A stretch of DNA of 64,000 nucleotides, taken from NCBI GenBank assembly GCA_022702705.1, contig CM040428.1, positions 98,591,805-98,655,804 on the forward strand, given 5' to 3'. Below, piece by piece: positions 45,401 to 56,866 of the stretch. Below the pieces are notes generated by a model, which ran no database searches, was not told the origin of the DNA, and saw only the letters and a program-made list of their open reading frames with translations. Source of the DNA: Papilionanthe hookeriana x Papilionanthe teres. Taxonomy: Eukaryota > Streptophyta > Magnoliopsida > Asparagales > Orchidaceae. The translations under genes and the position numbers were made by a program. Within the stretch, counting starts at the first letter, position 1; each line of letters opens with the position of its first letter.

Positions 45401-48400
45401 TCTATCCCTAGGAAAATTATGGGATGTTTCTACTGACTAGAGGACCACTTGGACCAATTTTGGTGATTTTTTAAATTATATTTATTTATTATAATTATTT
45501 TGAATTTTAGAGTGTTAATTAATTATAAAATAAAATAAAGGTTGAAAATTAAGTTTTATATTTTTTTTAAATCTCTCTAATCTCAAGAAGTTCAAAGAAA
45601 TAAATTTTATAATTTTCTAATTTTTCTTTGATTTATTAGAATTAATTTAGTGAAATGGTTAGAAAATTCATTTTTTAATTCAAAAAAAATCTTTTAAGCA
45701 TTTAAAATTCAATATCTTTACTTTGAGACTTGGGAAAAATAGTTAGTTTGTTCCTAAGTGATTAGGAGGTGAAATATGACATTTTTATGATATTTAGTAT
45801 TTTTATGATTTTTATTATTTTCTAATTATTTAAAATATTAAAATATGGTGAAAAATGAAAATTTTTAGAAAAATTTAATTTTAATTTTCTAAGACTCCTC
45901 TAATACCAGAGAGACTCCAAAACCAATTTAGTGAATTTATAAAGTGTATTTTTGGAGTTATGAATTTTTAAAGTTTAATTTTGGTTATGTGACTTAATTA
46001 ATCCATTTAGTGGGGTTAAACATCTCCAATTGATTCCAAATTTTTATGTGAGGTGTCACTGATCCTAAAGATCAGTGGAGAATTATTTTCAGGTTCTTTT
46101 GATGTGTGGTTAATCCTAATTAATTAATGTTTAGTTTTGAGTAATTAGGCCAATTAGGGTTATTCTTAATGAATTAACTCAAAATATAATTATCCTAGCG
46201 TCCTCCGTCCTAAGAAACTTGCCCAAATTTTCCTAGAATTTTCTAAGCAATATACTAATTAATGGAATTAAAATACCAAAAACAGTGACAAAAACTTGAA
46301 AAATACATAACTTGCCATAGCGATGGCCTCTGACCTTGAAAAATTCAGGGAATGTTCCCACGATCAGATGGCTTCAAAAGCCCTATGGTCTCATGCCATG
46401 GTGAATTGCCTATGCAAATGGAGAATCAAAATACTGAAATGAGTAAATAATTAATTAAAAATAAAATACTCATCAAATTGATTTAATTCTTTTTCCACAT
46501 TATTCTCCTCTGTTAACTGAGCAAGTGGGTATTTTTAGTTTATTTTTATGATTTTTCTACACAACGATATGGATTTTCTAAGTTTTGGGTATTTAAATAA
46601 ATCAAAAAAATCCATATTTTACTACTTATCCATGCGGCGCCGACTCATCCTCAGCATCTTCGAAAGTCCACGCGGCGCGCTCAGATTCGACGCCGCCATC
46701 TGACTCAGCTCTTCGGGGGCCCGCGATTTATGTACTGTTCTCTGGTCCGGCGCAATCTGGATCGTCCACTCGAAACACGCTCGATCGGACGGCGCCTGGT
46801 CATCGTCTATGACTGGTGTGCACCCGCGACCGTCGAAACTAAAACCCTAAGAACTCTCTCATTTCTCAACGGATTTTTGTGTTCTTATACTCTATGGATT
46901 CGTCTTGAGGAGAAAAACACATCCTTACAGTTTACATGCTATGAAATTAAGGCAATCAAAATAGAGAATCTCTGGAAGCTTGAGAGAAAGGAGAGGTCTA
47001 TACCTTGGCTCTGTGAAGTGAAGCTTCAATCAGAGAGTTGTGGCACCTTCGATTGCACCCAAGGAGGCTCCAGATGAAGTCTCTGGCTCTGAGGAATCGC
47101 TGAGTACAACTTCCACCAAGCCCGATTTCAAAGCTTGGTCGATAGAGAGAATGGCTGGCCTAGTGAGGGGGCTTCCACTGGGGAACTCCTTCTCTTGGTC
47201 CTGTGCAGGTGTGGGTGAGTTTAATTTGATTTTGGTGGAGGTTTTAGAGTTGTCCTGGCTTTTGGGTGGATTTGTGACTCAGAAATTGAGCTCTGTCAAT
47301 GGGTATTAAGGCAAAGGGGCACTGGGGATCAATTGCTCTAGGTTAGGAGAAGGTCCTGGAGCAATTTTGGCAGAGTTTTGTTTAGGTTTGGTTCATCACC
47401 TTGTTTGGCCAAGAAGGTGGTGGGTTTAAATAGACATGGCTGGAGGGCCTCTTAGGGGAGTTAGGGCTTGGGATCAGCTACCTTGGTCAAGGGAAGAACA
47501 GCCATGGAGTCCAATTGAGTTGGGACAGCTCAGCTAGTGAGTTTGAATTTTTTGAATCAAATGGGTGCTTTCGGCCTGGTGTTTTACGGTGACTGTGGTG
47601 GCCGGCCGGCCAGGCATGGTCACCCTCAGGGTCAGGGGGGTCTGGGCTTGAATTTGGTGCAAGCAATGGAGGTTGGCCATGTGTCTAAGATTTGATTTAA
47701 ATGGAAAGGGAGGAAGGATAATTTTGGGCTCATTTTGGTCTAAGGCATGGTTTAGGCTACGTGCACCTCCCCAAGGCTTGACTTTGGGCTAGGAGGAATC
47801 ATTTGGGCCAGCCAAGAGAGAGTGGTGAGGTCTCTTTCCATGGTGAGGTGGCTAAGGTTGGTTTAGAGTGTGACATGAATGGGGTTAAAAAGCTTAATGA
47901 AGGATTAAGAAAGAGGCCCCTCCATTTGCAATAAATGACATGTTGAGGTGTAAAGTGACTCCCATGGCTTGCATGTGGCTTATGCATGGCTCCATGGCTT
48001 CATTTGGCTTGGGAAAAGATTTGGTCAATTTCATGAAAGAGGATTTTATGAATTTTGTGATTTTGGAGGAAATTTGGATGAAGCTTGATTTGGAATGGTT
48101 TAATGACAATTTTGAAACTTAGGGGTGATATCAATTAAAGGTATGATGAAAAAAAATTGCCATGTGGGCTTTAGAGCCAATTTTGGGCTTTTGAATTTGG
48201 TGAAAACGGGCTTTTAGAATGATTTAAGAAAGTGGGCCTTTAGGTTTGAAAACAAATTGGTGGATGGAATAATTGTGAAGGATTGGGCCAAAAAAATGTT
48301 GTGTTTAGTTTAGGGATGTGTCATGAGTGATTTGAAACAAATTTGAGGTAATTTGGAGTTGAATTGGGTTTGATTTGGGACTTTTTTGGTAAAGGGGCCA

Positions 48401-49799
48401 AAATGGGTCAAATTGGGCTAACTTGGGCTAAGGTTGGGCTAATGTTAGATTTGATGTAAAATTAATATTGATAAATGTTTATGGGAGTGTCAGAAATAGT
48501 TTTCAACTTTTGTTGGGCTTTGATTTTGAGATTTGGGCCCATTTGGGTTTTTGGTGGGTTTAGGCCAAAAATGAGGATTTTGGTTTTGGGTTAGGTTTGG
48601 GTGGAGTTTAGGTCCAAATTTGGGGCAAAACTTGTTAGTCTTGTTTTTGGGGATTTTGGGAAGGTTTAGGAAAAGATTTGGGGTTCATTAGAGTTGAGTT
48701 GGGTTAGTTTGGGCTAAGTTTAGGTCATGGGCCAAAATTGGGCTTTAAGCTTCAAATTGGAATTGGATCCAAATGTTAATCAAATTGGGCTTGGATTTGG
48801 TCTAAATAGATATTGGGGATATTAAATTGAAGTTTAGAATTGAATTGGATCAAAATTGAGGTCAATTAGGTTGATTTCGTTTGACATTGGGTCCACTTGG
48901 GTTAAGAATGGGTCAAATTGGGGGTATTCGTAAAAGTGGGTTAAATTGACAAAATTGGCCTATGGTGTAGTTGAAAAAAATGAAATTAAGAATATTTGGG
49001 ATTTGATGGAATTTTCTGAGAATTTTTGGAATTTATGGATTTTTTGGTTAAGAAGGGCATTTTGGGTATTTGGAGGGTATTTTGGGGGGTATTTTTGGAA
49101 ATTTTGGTATATTTGGCTAAGGATGATCAATTTGAATGGTGGGAAATGTTTAGGATTGGTTTTGAGGAATTTTGGGTAATTTAGGCAATTTTTGCAAATT
49201 TTGGGTAGCTTCAAGGACATTTGGTAGGTTTAGTGGGTGTAGAGCCCCGGGGGTCAAAAATTGAAATTTTGGAAAAATGAAGATTGATTGAATGTGAGTA
49301 GAATGGAATCACTTTGGTTGAGCCATGAAACCACATGAAGCCCATAAGAGCCGTGAGAGGACTCATTTGAGGCATTCACTATGTTGTTCCTAACCCTCTT
49401 AGCCAAGGGCCTAGGGGTTAAGGTCCATCCATATGAATTACCTACATGAGTCAGGAAGTCAAGCTAGGTATGAATGGTTTTAGGATTTAGAATAAGTGTG
49501 AAAGTGTAATGTGTGCAGGTCAACCCTCATCAGACCAGGCCACCCAGGGTAGTCCTAAGGCCAAAGAGTCCTATAGGGAACTCATCCTTTAAACCTCCAC
49601 ATTTGATCTTAACCATCCAAGTGACTTAGGGGTTTACAATCAAACTTATGGGGTTTGCAGGGAGTTAAGAGGTGTTTAATTTTCTAAGTGGTGGCTTCCA
49701 TTTCTAGTCCTCTAAGATAGTCAAAGGAAAAGCCTAAGGCTAGATCCTAAGTACTTAGGAGAGAGAAGAGAAAAGACCTCGTCAAAAATGAGGTCAACA
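42447..49799 (-). repeat. solo Tat LTR (7353 bp) inserted in Athila-3
   Basis: Colinear with 16172-23349 over its full length but more diverged than the Tat-1 LTRs are from each other. Outer boundaries are TG at 42447 and CA at 49799. The flanks are TTTTA (42442-42446) and GTTTA (49800-49804), an imperfect 5-bp target duplication. Athila-3 sequence resumes on both sides, and there is no internal Tat sequence. This is a solo LTR left by LTR-LTR recombination. It retains the roughly 300-bp segment missing from the Tat-1 5' LTR, so it is close to the ancestral length. ORFs inside it are not supported. Confidence 0.92.
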
Positions 49800-49806
49800 G
49801 TTTAGA

Positions 49807-50963
49807 TGGCACCCAAATCTAAGCGAGGAAAGGAACGAGAAAACATTGATCGTAGCAAGTTTTTCACTGCTGCTGCACATTTTCAATATAATGATTTTGC
49901 TACGACTTGGAACTTTATCTCAAAGCGAAGTTTTTATAATCCTGGAGGAAGAATTGAGAAAACAATCGTTGCACTCAACTGGCAATGATTTTGCTATTTC
50001 ACTGCTATTTTCGTTATTCTGGTTGTTAGAAAAGTTTATACTAATTTTTTGGATGCGGAGGAATACGAGATTTTTGTGCGAGGAGTTGGAGTAGGATTCA
50101 CTCCTGAATGCATCAACATTTTCTATGACCTGCCGCCAAATATTGAATGTTATTACTCAGGTTTCTCTCCATCTGAGGAAGATTTGGACATGATCATTGC
50201 CTACCTGACTGATTGTACTGGAGCCTGGAAGACTTGGAATGGAAAAGGGTAAATTTTTCATCTTATAAGCTTAATGGTGTTTCCACGTCATGGCACTACT
50301 TTATTTATGCTCACCTCCTTCCATCAAATCATCTGAGTGAAGTTACCAGAGATAGAGCTATTTTAAGCTACTGCATTCAAGAAAGGAAGTCTATTGATGT
50401 AGGGAGCATTATTTATGATTCTGTGGAGGCTACTGCTCGTTCTAGCACATCTATTGGACTTTGTTTTCCATCACTGATCTATTCTCTATGTCAAAGTGCT
50501 GGAGTAGTTGTTGAGGTTTCTTAGGAAATCTTAAGTCGACGAAGCCTATAGGAAGAGAAAGCGTCAGCATTTATGATCGACTGCGAGGTAAGAGTTCTAC
50601 TGCACTTGCTAGTTCATTACCTACTTCAGGTATAACTTCTACTTCTAGACCATCTACTTCTAATGAGCCATCATCTACATTTTAGGAATCCATGCATGAT
50701 CTGTTCATAGAGCAGCAACATGAGTTTTTCTTAACTCACTGTAGGGTAGATACCATAGACAAGAAGATTGATCACCTTTCTGAGTATACATAAAGATAGA
50801 GTGATTATGATGCTGAGTATTCAGAGTCTTTAGTGAGATTTCTGAAGGGAGAGCTTGATGTTCAGTTCCCTACATGTCCCAGATTTTCACCCTATGATGA
50901 TCCTAAGGATATGGAGTTCTCTTTTGGTGATGATGATGATGAAGCTACAAACAGTGATTAGTA
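49807..50963 (+). pseudogene. env-like ORF3 of Athila-3
   Basis: Third ORF typical of Athila elements, of uncertain function and sometimes called env-like. It starts at ATG 49807, APKSKRGKERENIDRSKFF, followed by a TGA at 49986. The frame shifts to 50049-50252 (EEYEIFVRGVGVGFTPECIN, FSPSEEDLDMIIAYL), then 50213-50524 (GVSTSWHYFIYAHLLPSNH, SYCIQERKSIDVGSIIYDS). The C-terminal part has FIEQQHEFFLTHCRVDTIDK and the acidic end FSFGDDDDEATNSD at TAG 50961. I see no convincing transmembrane segment. Its ATG is six bases after the solo LTR and its flank, so the Tat insertion separated the ORF from its own leader. Confidence 0.8.
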
Positions 50964-52330
50964 GCTTGACTTATCTCTAGAGATTTTTTATCCTGTTTTT
51001 AGAGCATTTTCTTATTTCTTATACTGTTTATTGTGATGTTATTTGTTAGAGTTGTTGTGAACTTTTTAGGTTAAAACTATTTTTCTTAGCTTATCTGATG
51101 TGTGTTTAAGACTGAGATGTGAATGAATTTCTATAAAAGTTTATTTCTATTTCAGCATATTATTTAGTGTTTATGAATAGTTAGTAAATTTGCAAGTTTA
51201 AAATAAAATAATAAAAAAAAGATTTATTTTTAGAATTTAACTCCTACTCTGCAAAATTTTTCTATATATGCGTAATCATTTCTGTTATATTCATATTGAA
51301 GCATGTGTGGAAGTAGAAGTTAGTTTTTCGTTACTACATCATTGTTATACTTAGATTAATTCATGTTTTTATCTTTCTCTCGTGCTTTAGAAAATTTCAC
51401 AATTTATATCTATACTAAAGTTGAAGTTTGGGGGAAGGAAAAATATCTATCAAATTTAAATATTATTTGTCTTTAAAGAACTAATATTTGCTTTAAAAAT
51501 ATATTAACATAACATAAGGAATGAAAAATCTGTTTAAGATTAACTTAATTTTTGAATTTATAAATAATTTAGTAAACTTAACTAAAATTTCAAAAATTTT
51601 GATTGATTTTAAGAATAGAATTATTTAACTTAAAGAATAATAACATCAAACTTTTTCTATTTATAGTAAAGAGAATTGTATTTTTGAAATACTAAGGAAT
51701 CAAGATTATTGCTTGAAAAAGAAAAGATTGAAATAATTTTTGAAAAATAATAAATTATTAATGTAATATTTATTAAGTAAGAATGTTTAAGTTTTTGAAA
51801 ATAAGTTAAGGATAGTGAAGTTGAAAATCATTAACAGGCTATCCAAAAATAGTAATCCTCACTTAAAAAAAAGGATTGAAAAACAATCCAGAAAAAAAAA
51901 AGAAAAGAAAAAAAGAAAAGGAAAGTGAGGAGAAGCTTGAGGAAATGTCTAATAAAAAATTGGTTTCACTTGAATTATCTTATAGTAAGAAAACTGACTG
52001 CATTTTTTACTTAATTTTTATGTACATGTATTTCTACTAAAAAAAAAATATATTTCATGAAAATCTTCTTCTTACAAATATTCTATGTGACATTGATATG
52101 ATAAACTACAAATTTTCTTGAAATAAATGAAAAATTGGAAGTCTTATGATTTTGTAGTTAAATCTTCTTAAATTCTTAAAATTGAACTTAATTAGTGAAA
52201 TTTGGTTAATGATTTGCTAAAGCATTTACAAAACTAAAAATTATAAGAAATCTTAAATATTTTAACTTCATTCCAAATGTTATCTATTTTATGTAATTAA
52301 AAGAGTTACTTGAGGAAAAGTAACGTTTAA
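50964..52330 (+). other. 3' UTR of Athila-3
   Basis: AT-rich non-coding sequence with a purine-rich stretch near 51885-51935 and a PPT-like GTTTGGGGGAAGGAA at 51426-51440. Its counterpart in inverse orientation is 55060-56570. Confidence 0.7.
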
Positions 52331-52343
52331 GTTTGGGGGAATT
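52331..52343 (+). other. polypurine tract of Athila-3
   Basis: GTTTGGGGGAATT directly before the 3' LTR start TGATCTACC. The same GTTTGGGGGA core precedes the Athila-5 LTR in inverse orientation (55050-55058). Confidence 0.85.
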
Positions 52344-52995
52344 TGATCTACCTAAAATAATACCCATTTTTATGCCTTATTTATGATTCAATTCTTAAGG
52401 ATATTATGCTTTAATGAAAGGTATTTTCATGTTTTTGGATATAGATGATTAAAAAGAGTCAAAGAAAGAAAAAGAAGGAAAAAGGAGCAAAAAGAAGCAA
52501 AAATGGAGCTTATGGAGCAATTTTTGGAATTATTGGTCTGGCGCCTAGGCGCCAGAGTCCGGCGCCTAAGTGCCAGTTCGATACAGACGCTGTTATGTTT
52601 CTTTCATGACTTTGGGCAGTTATTTTGATGAGTTCTGAGTAGTTATTTATCTTTCTCCTCTAAACTATGAATAGATTACAAATTAGTTAAATTTCGTAGG
52701 AGAATTAATTATTAAATATTTTAAAATATTGTGATGATATTAATACCTGATCTTAGTTTACTTTTTAAATTGGCCATTTAATTTAATAAAACATGTTAAA
52801 GAATTTTGAGACCTATCCGAGATAAATTCTTAACTAGTAGATATCACATGAACCTTAGGTAATGTCGGGCTATACCCAGATTGTTTAAGGTGAAGTGCAA
52901 ATAAATAGGAAGATATTATTTATTGAGCATAAAATTAATTATTTTTTAGAGTGACAGACTAAATTCTAATAATTTGGTTTATAGAAAGGTTACAG
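52344..52995 (+). repeat. 3' LTR of Athila-3, deleted and truncated
   Basis: Aligns with the 5' LTR from its start, including the palindrome at 52539-52554. It then jumps from about 52620 to sequence equivalent to 34295, losing the promoter region. It ends near 52995 at GGTTACAGGTAA, where the 5' LTR would continue CGGGTCACTGG. Confidence 0.85.
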
Positions 52996-53044
52996 GTAAT
53001 CTCTAATAGATATAAGTACAACGGATGCCAGAAACTTGGTTCCG

Positions 53045-55045
53045 CTGGATAAATGCGCTGATGATTTAAGATATGAAAATAATGATTTTATAATATGGGA
53101 TACTACGCAAGTATACGTATCGTTTATCAAGTAATATAGGACTTTCTGATTAAGCCCCGAGTTATCGAACCCACAGGAAAAATATGAAATCTTTAAAGGA
53201 ATCAGAGAAATTATTTTTTTACTTTTTTTAATTGTTTTTGAAAAAGTATGTCTTGATTTTGAAAAGTTTTGAAGGTTGATATGTCACTTTTAAAAAAAAA
53301 ACATTTCTTAATACAATGCAAAGTAAGAAATTAAAATTACAACAACTAATAAAACTGGATGTAAAATACTATTAACTAGAACATCTTTTTCTTTCCTTTC
53401 ATGAAGTAGTAATAATTCTTAAAGTTTTGTTGTGGAAGTATTCAAATTTTTGTTGTGACAGATAGAAGCAAATGTGTTATTTACCCTTACTTGGTTCTAT
53501 AAAGAACATAGGTTAATTTGAAATTTATATTATTTTGAACATGGTTAGGCAGGGAAGATACCAGTCTCTCACTCTAGAGTTCCCTCGATTCCACCACCTG
53601 GGGGCTAACTTCTTATAACAAAGCTCAAAAATTCAAACCAAATTAGGGGTTTTAGCCTGTCACTCTAAAATCCTCTAATTTTACTTCCTTTTATAAAAAT
53701 ATCTTCTAATATTACATTCAATTATATGGACTACAGTTCTCACCCATATAATTTCATGTGATTCTTATAAACTTTTATGAGACAATACCGCATTAGATCT
53801 TACTTAATCTGAAGAAATTTTACAACTTAACAGGCCAAATTAAGAAGTAAACAAAGTTTTTAGAATCAATCTTCACAACTTCTTCCAACTTTAAAACACT
53901 TATACTTTCCACAAAAATTCTCCTTAAATTAATTACTTCTCCATTTAAGAAAGAAAAAGATAAAGTAAACTGCTCAGAATTCATTAAGAAAATATAAAAA
54001 CATATTGATTTGAAATTAAAAACAACGATAAGAAAAATAATAAACGAAAACAAGTATTAATAAACTAAATAAAAGTAAACACTTATCTGAAAATCCTCTC
54101 CACAAGACTAAGGAAGTTCCTCCGAAACTTTGACACTTCGCTAAACTACTTCTCAGAGCAAGTCTCCCAACTCCGTTGACTCAGAATACAGACTTCAGAC
54201 TTCAATAAAAACTAAACTAAAAGAAAGAAAAGAAGTGGGAAGAAGAATACTTTACTCCGACCCTTTTCTCCTTTATACTCTCTACTCCTACTCTAAGTAA
54301 AAACATTTAAAATGCAGTGGAAGAACAATGGAAGTACTCTTCAAAATGCAGTGGAAGATTCTCTTCAAATTACCTCCTTTAAATCTTTCCTAAGACTCTC
54401 TTTAAATAGTAAACCAAAAGGTGCCTTAGTGTCTGATACACCTAAAATATATAGTATTTTTATGCAAATTTTTATACCTATTTTTAATGAAATTGCACTT
54501 TAATGTAAGGTATTTTGTGTTTTTCATGCAGGTATGATGAAAATGGATGGTCATGATGAAAGGAGCAAAATTGGATCAAATTAGGAGCAAAAAGATGAAA
54601 AATAAAAAATTTGGCACTGGCGACTAATCGCCGCTGGGCCGGTGCTTAGCCGCCACAGTTATAAATCGAACTTTAATTAGATTTGGCACCAAATTCAAAA
54701 GGGAATGGATGCAAATCTTGTTGATAACGTCCATAACTTCCTTTGGGTGGCAAATTTGAATGAAGGGGTGCGTTCCTTGGTAGATACATCGAATCTGGAC
54801 ACATTTTGAAGAGAAAAACACAAAATACCTTCCATTAAAGTGCAATATCATTAAAGCCACCAGTGCCAAATTTTTTATTTTTAATTTTTTTGCTCCAAAT
54901 TTGATCCAATTTTTCTTCTTCCATCATGACCATCCACTTTCATCATACCTGCAAGAAAAACACAAAATACCTTCCATTAAAGTGCAATATCATTAAATAT
55001 AGGTATAAAAATGTGCTAAAAAAACTATATATTTTAGGTGTATTA
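53045..55045 (-). repeat. Athila-5 LTR with an inverted segment
   Basis: 53045-about 54430 is the reverse complement of the later part of an Athila-1-type LTR; for example, 53085-53180 mirrors 27250-27350. About 54431-54812 is the first 385 bp of the LTR in + orientation (TGATACACCTAAAATATATAG). About 54813-55045 is the first 235 bp again in minus orientation. The result is a fold-back of two LTR starts. Minus-strand ORFs near 53820-54053 are not supported. Confidence 0.72.
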
Positions 55046-55049
55046 AAAT

Positions 55050-55058
55050 CCCCCAAAC
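55050..55058 (-). other. polypurine tract of Athila-5
   Basis: In the minus direction GTTTGGGGGATTT precedes the LTR start, which reads TAATACACC, a mutated TGATACACC. A second GTTTGGGGGG core lies at 55931-55940. Confidence 0.75.
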
Positions 55059-55059
55059 T

Positions 55060-56573
55060 TAAAATGTTACTTGTCCTCAAGTGGCAGTTAATCTCATAAA
55101 ACATTTTAGCATGCAAATTATGTAATGAGTTTCTTAGGAAGAAAACCAAATTTTGTTCTAGAAATAGAATAGTCCAATTTAGAAAAAATTTCTGTAATTA
55201 AAACCAACTTAAAGTTTAGAAAGTTCTTAAGTAAAAGAAAATGATAAATATAAGTCTCTATCTATTTCAGAAATATTTGTAGATTTTTCAAAATAAAGGA
55301 TTCAAACATTTTTTTTCTTACTTAAAAATCATTATTTGAAAAATAATTTTACTTACTATATTACAACTTTAAGCTATAGATTTTTTTTGAACTTATATCT
55401 TAAACTTTATGTATGAAACCAATTTTTGATTAGGCCCTTAAATCCTCAAGCTTCTCCTCCCTTTTCATATACTATATTTTTCACTTTTTTTTTAATAAGA
55501 CAAAGATTACTTTATCTGGATAGACCTTTAATGATTTTGAATTCCATCTTCCATTTAAAATAATGATCATATATACATCTTTCACTTAAAAATCATAATA
55601 ATAGTATCTGAAAATTACTCTTCAATAAAAGAAATTTAAGCTTTGAAGAATAAAAGTCAAATCATCTATTTATCCAAAAATATAAAACTTTTTACTAAAG
55701 ATAGTTTAACTTTATTTAACACTTCTTCATTAAGAAAATTTTAAATTTAAATTTTCATGATTACTATAAAGTTTAACTAAATTTTTTTATTCATTTCTAT
55801 ATTCAAAATTTTGTTCCCCTAATATAACTTCATGTACATAATTGTTCTCAATAAAAAATAAGATTTATTTTTAAGTATTCTTGAGAATCAAATAAAATTT
55901 TAGGTTTTTGAAAATCTTTGTTTTTAAAATCCCCCCAAACTTTAAATTTTTAATTAAGATAAAACATTTGAGCATAAGAAATGATACATGGATGAGAAAT
56001 AAAAACTGACATATCATGCTTGCAGGAATTTTTAATATCCTAATATGCAAGTAAAACAATTTAAATACAGGAGTAAAATGAAATTAAATTTAGTTTTTCA
56101 AAATGTTTTTCTTCTTTTTTTTATAATAATAAGAAAAGTAAAAATTTCAAAAGACTTATATAGTAGTAGAGGTTTTCAAAGTAAATACACACCAACTAAA
56201 ATAACACACTAATACAGATAACAGATTATAGTGGAATTTGAAGAATTTTAAATATGTAGTTTTCCTAAGTAAAAGTTTCTAATAGTGGTTTATAATTTCC
56301 TAACAGTTTTTGAAATTAAAAATACTTACTACTAAAAACTCTGACATAACATACACATAAAAACATTTACTATTACACACTACAACACAACAACATATAA
56401 ATCAACAATAAAATAACAACAATACTTGAATATGCATAACAGATAAATAGTACAACTACAATATCTGCATACTATCAAGGTTTACATCAAAACACAATCA
56501 TTAAACAAAATACTAGATAAAGTACACAGTGACACAACACATCAATACAACAACTAAAACAAACAACATGCAT
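55060..56573 (-). other. 3' UTR of Athila-5
   Basis: AT-rich non-coding sequence mirroring 50964-52330. For instance the GAGGAGAAGCTTGAGG stretch occurs in both. No ORF is supported. Confidence 0.6.
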
Positions 56574-56866
56574 CTACTCTTCATCCTCATCATCATCATC
56601 ATCGTGCTCGTTCCAATCTCTGGATGACACATAAGGTATATAGAATGGATGAGGTGGCATCTCAGCACTCTGATCTCCTCTAATAAGTCTATCCAAATAT
56701 TGCTGATAAATCTCCTCATATTCATCATGTTTTACAATATATCTCTCAACAATATCTAGCTTACCATCCATATCTCTCACAAGCTCTCGAGTAAGACTCA
56801 CTTTTTTTAAAATCTTTCTTAGTAAACAAGTCTGTGAATCAGTAGATGACGAAGCACATGAAGTAG
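56574..56866 (-). pseudogene. C-terminus of env-like ORF3 of Athila-5
   Basis: Minus-frame ORF 56801-56574 reads DMDGKLDIVERYIVKHDEYE, DRLIRGDQSAEMPPHPFYIP and an acidic tail (HDDDDDEDEE). It parallels the ORF3 end of Athila-3 (VRFLKGELDVQFPTCPRFSP, then a run of Asp). The upstream part is cut at 56867 by the Athila-4 LTR. Confidence 0.65.

Larger units (their letters stand above)
33419..52995 (+). mobile_element. Athila-3: nearly complete Athila-like element, split by a solo Tat LTR
   Basis: Order: 5' LTR 33419-35196, PBS pair, gag, protease, RT, RNase H, integrase, spacer with a small ORF, [solo Tat LTR 42447-49799], env-like ORF3, AT-rich 3' UTR, PPT, 3' LTR from 52344. It inserted into the gag of Athila-2, where the flanking five bases are GAATT. 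The 3' LTR is damaged: it lacks about 580 bp and stops at about 52995, so the right target duplication is lost. Without the solo LTR it spans about 12.2 kb. Several catalytic residues are mutated. Confidence 0.9.
52996..56866 (-). mobile_element. Athila-5: rearranged minus-strand Athila fragment
   Basis: In the minus direction it has the end of ORF3 (56866-56574), a 3' UTR with two PPT-like sites, then a rearranged LTR. At its far end is a PBS-like sequence (CCAAGTTTCTGGCATCCGTTG, near 53045). A PPT on one side of an LTR and a PBS on the other suggests a merged or tandem LTR and not a simple 3' end. Its upstream part was removed by, or lies beyond, the Athila-4 insertion at 56867. Confidence 0.7.

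Noticed and set aside
49807..50963. Calling ORF3 a true envelope gene
   Set aside because: I see no convincing signal peptide, transmembrane segment or cleavage site, so only the positional label env-like is kept.
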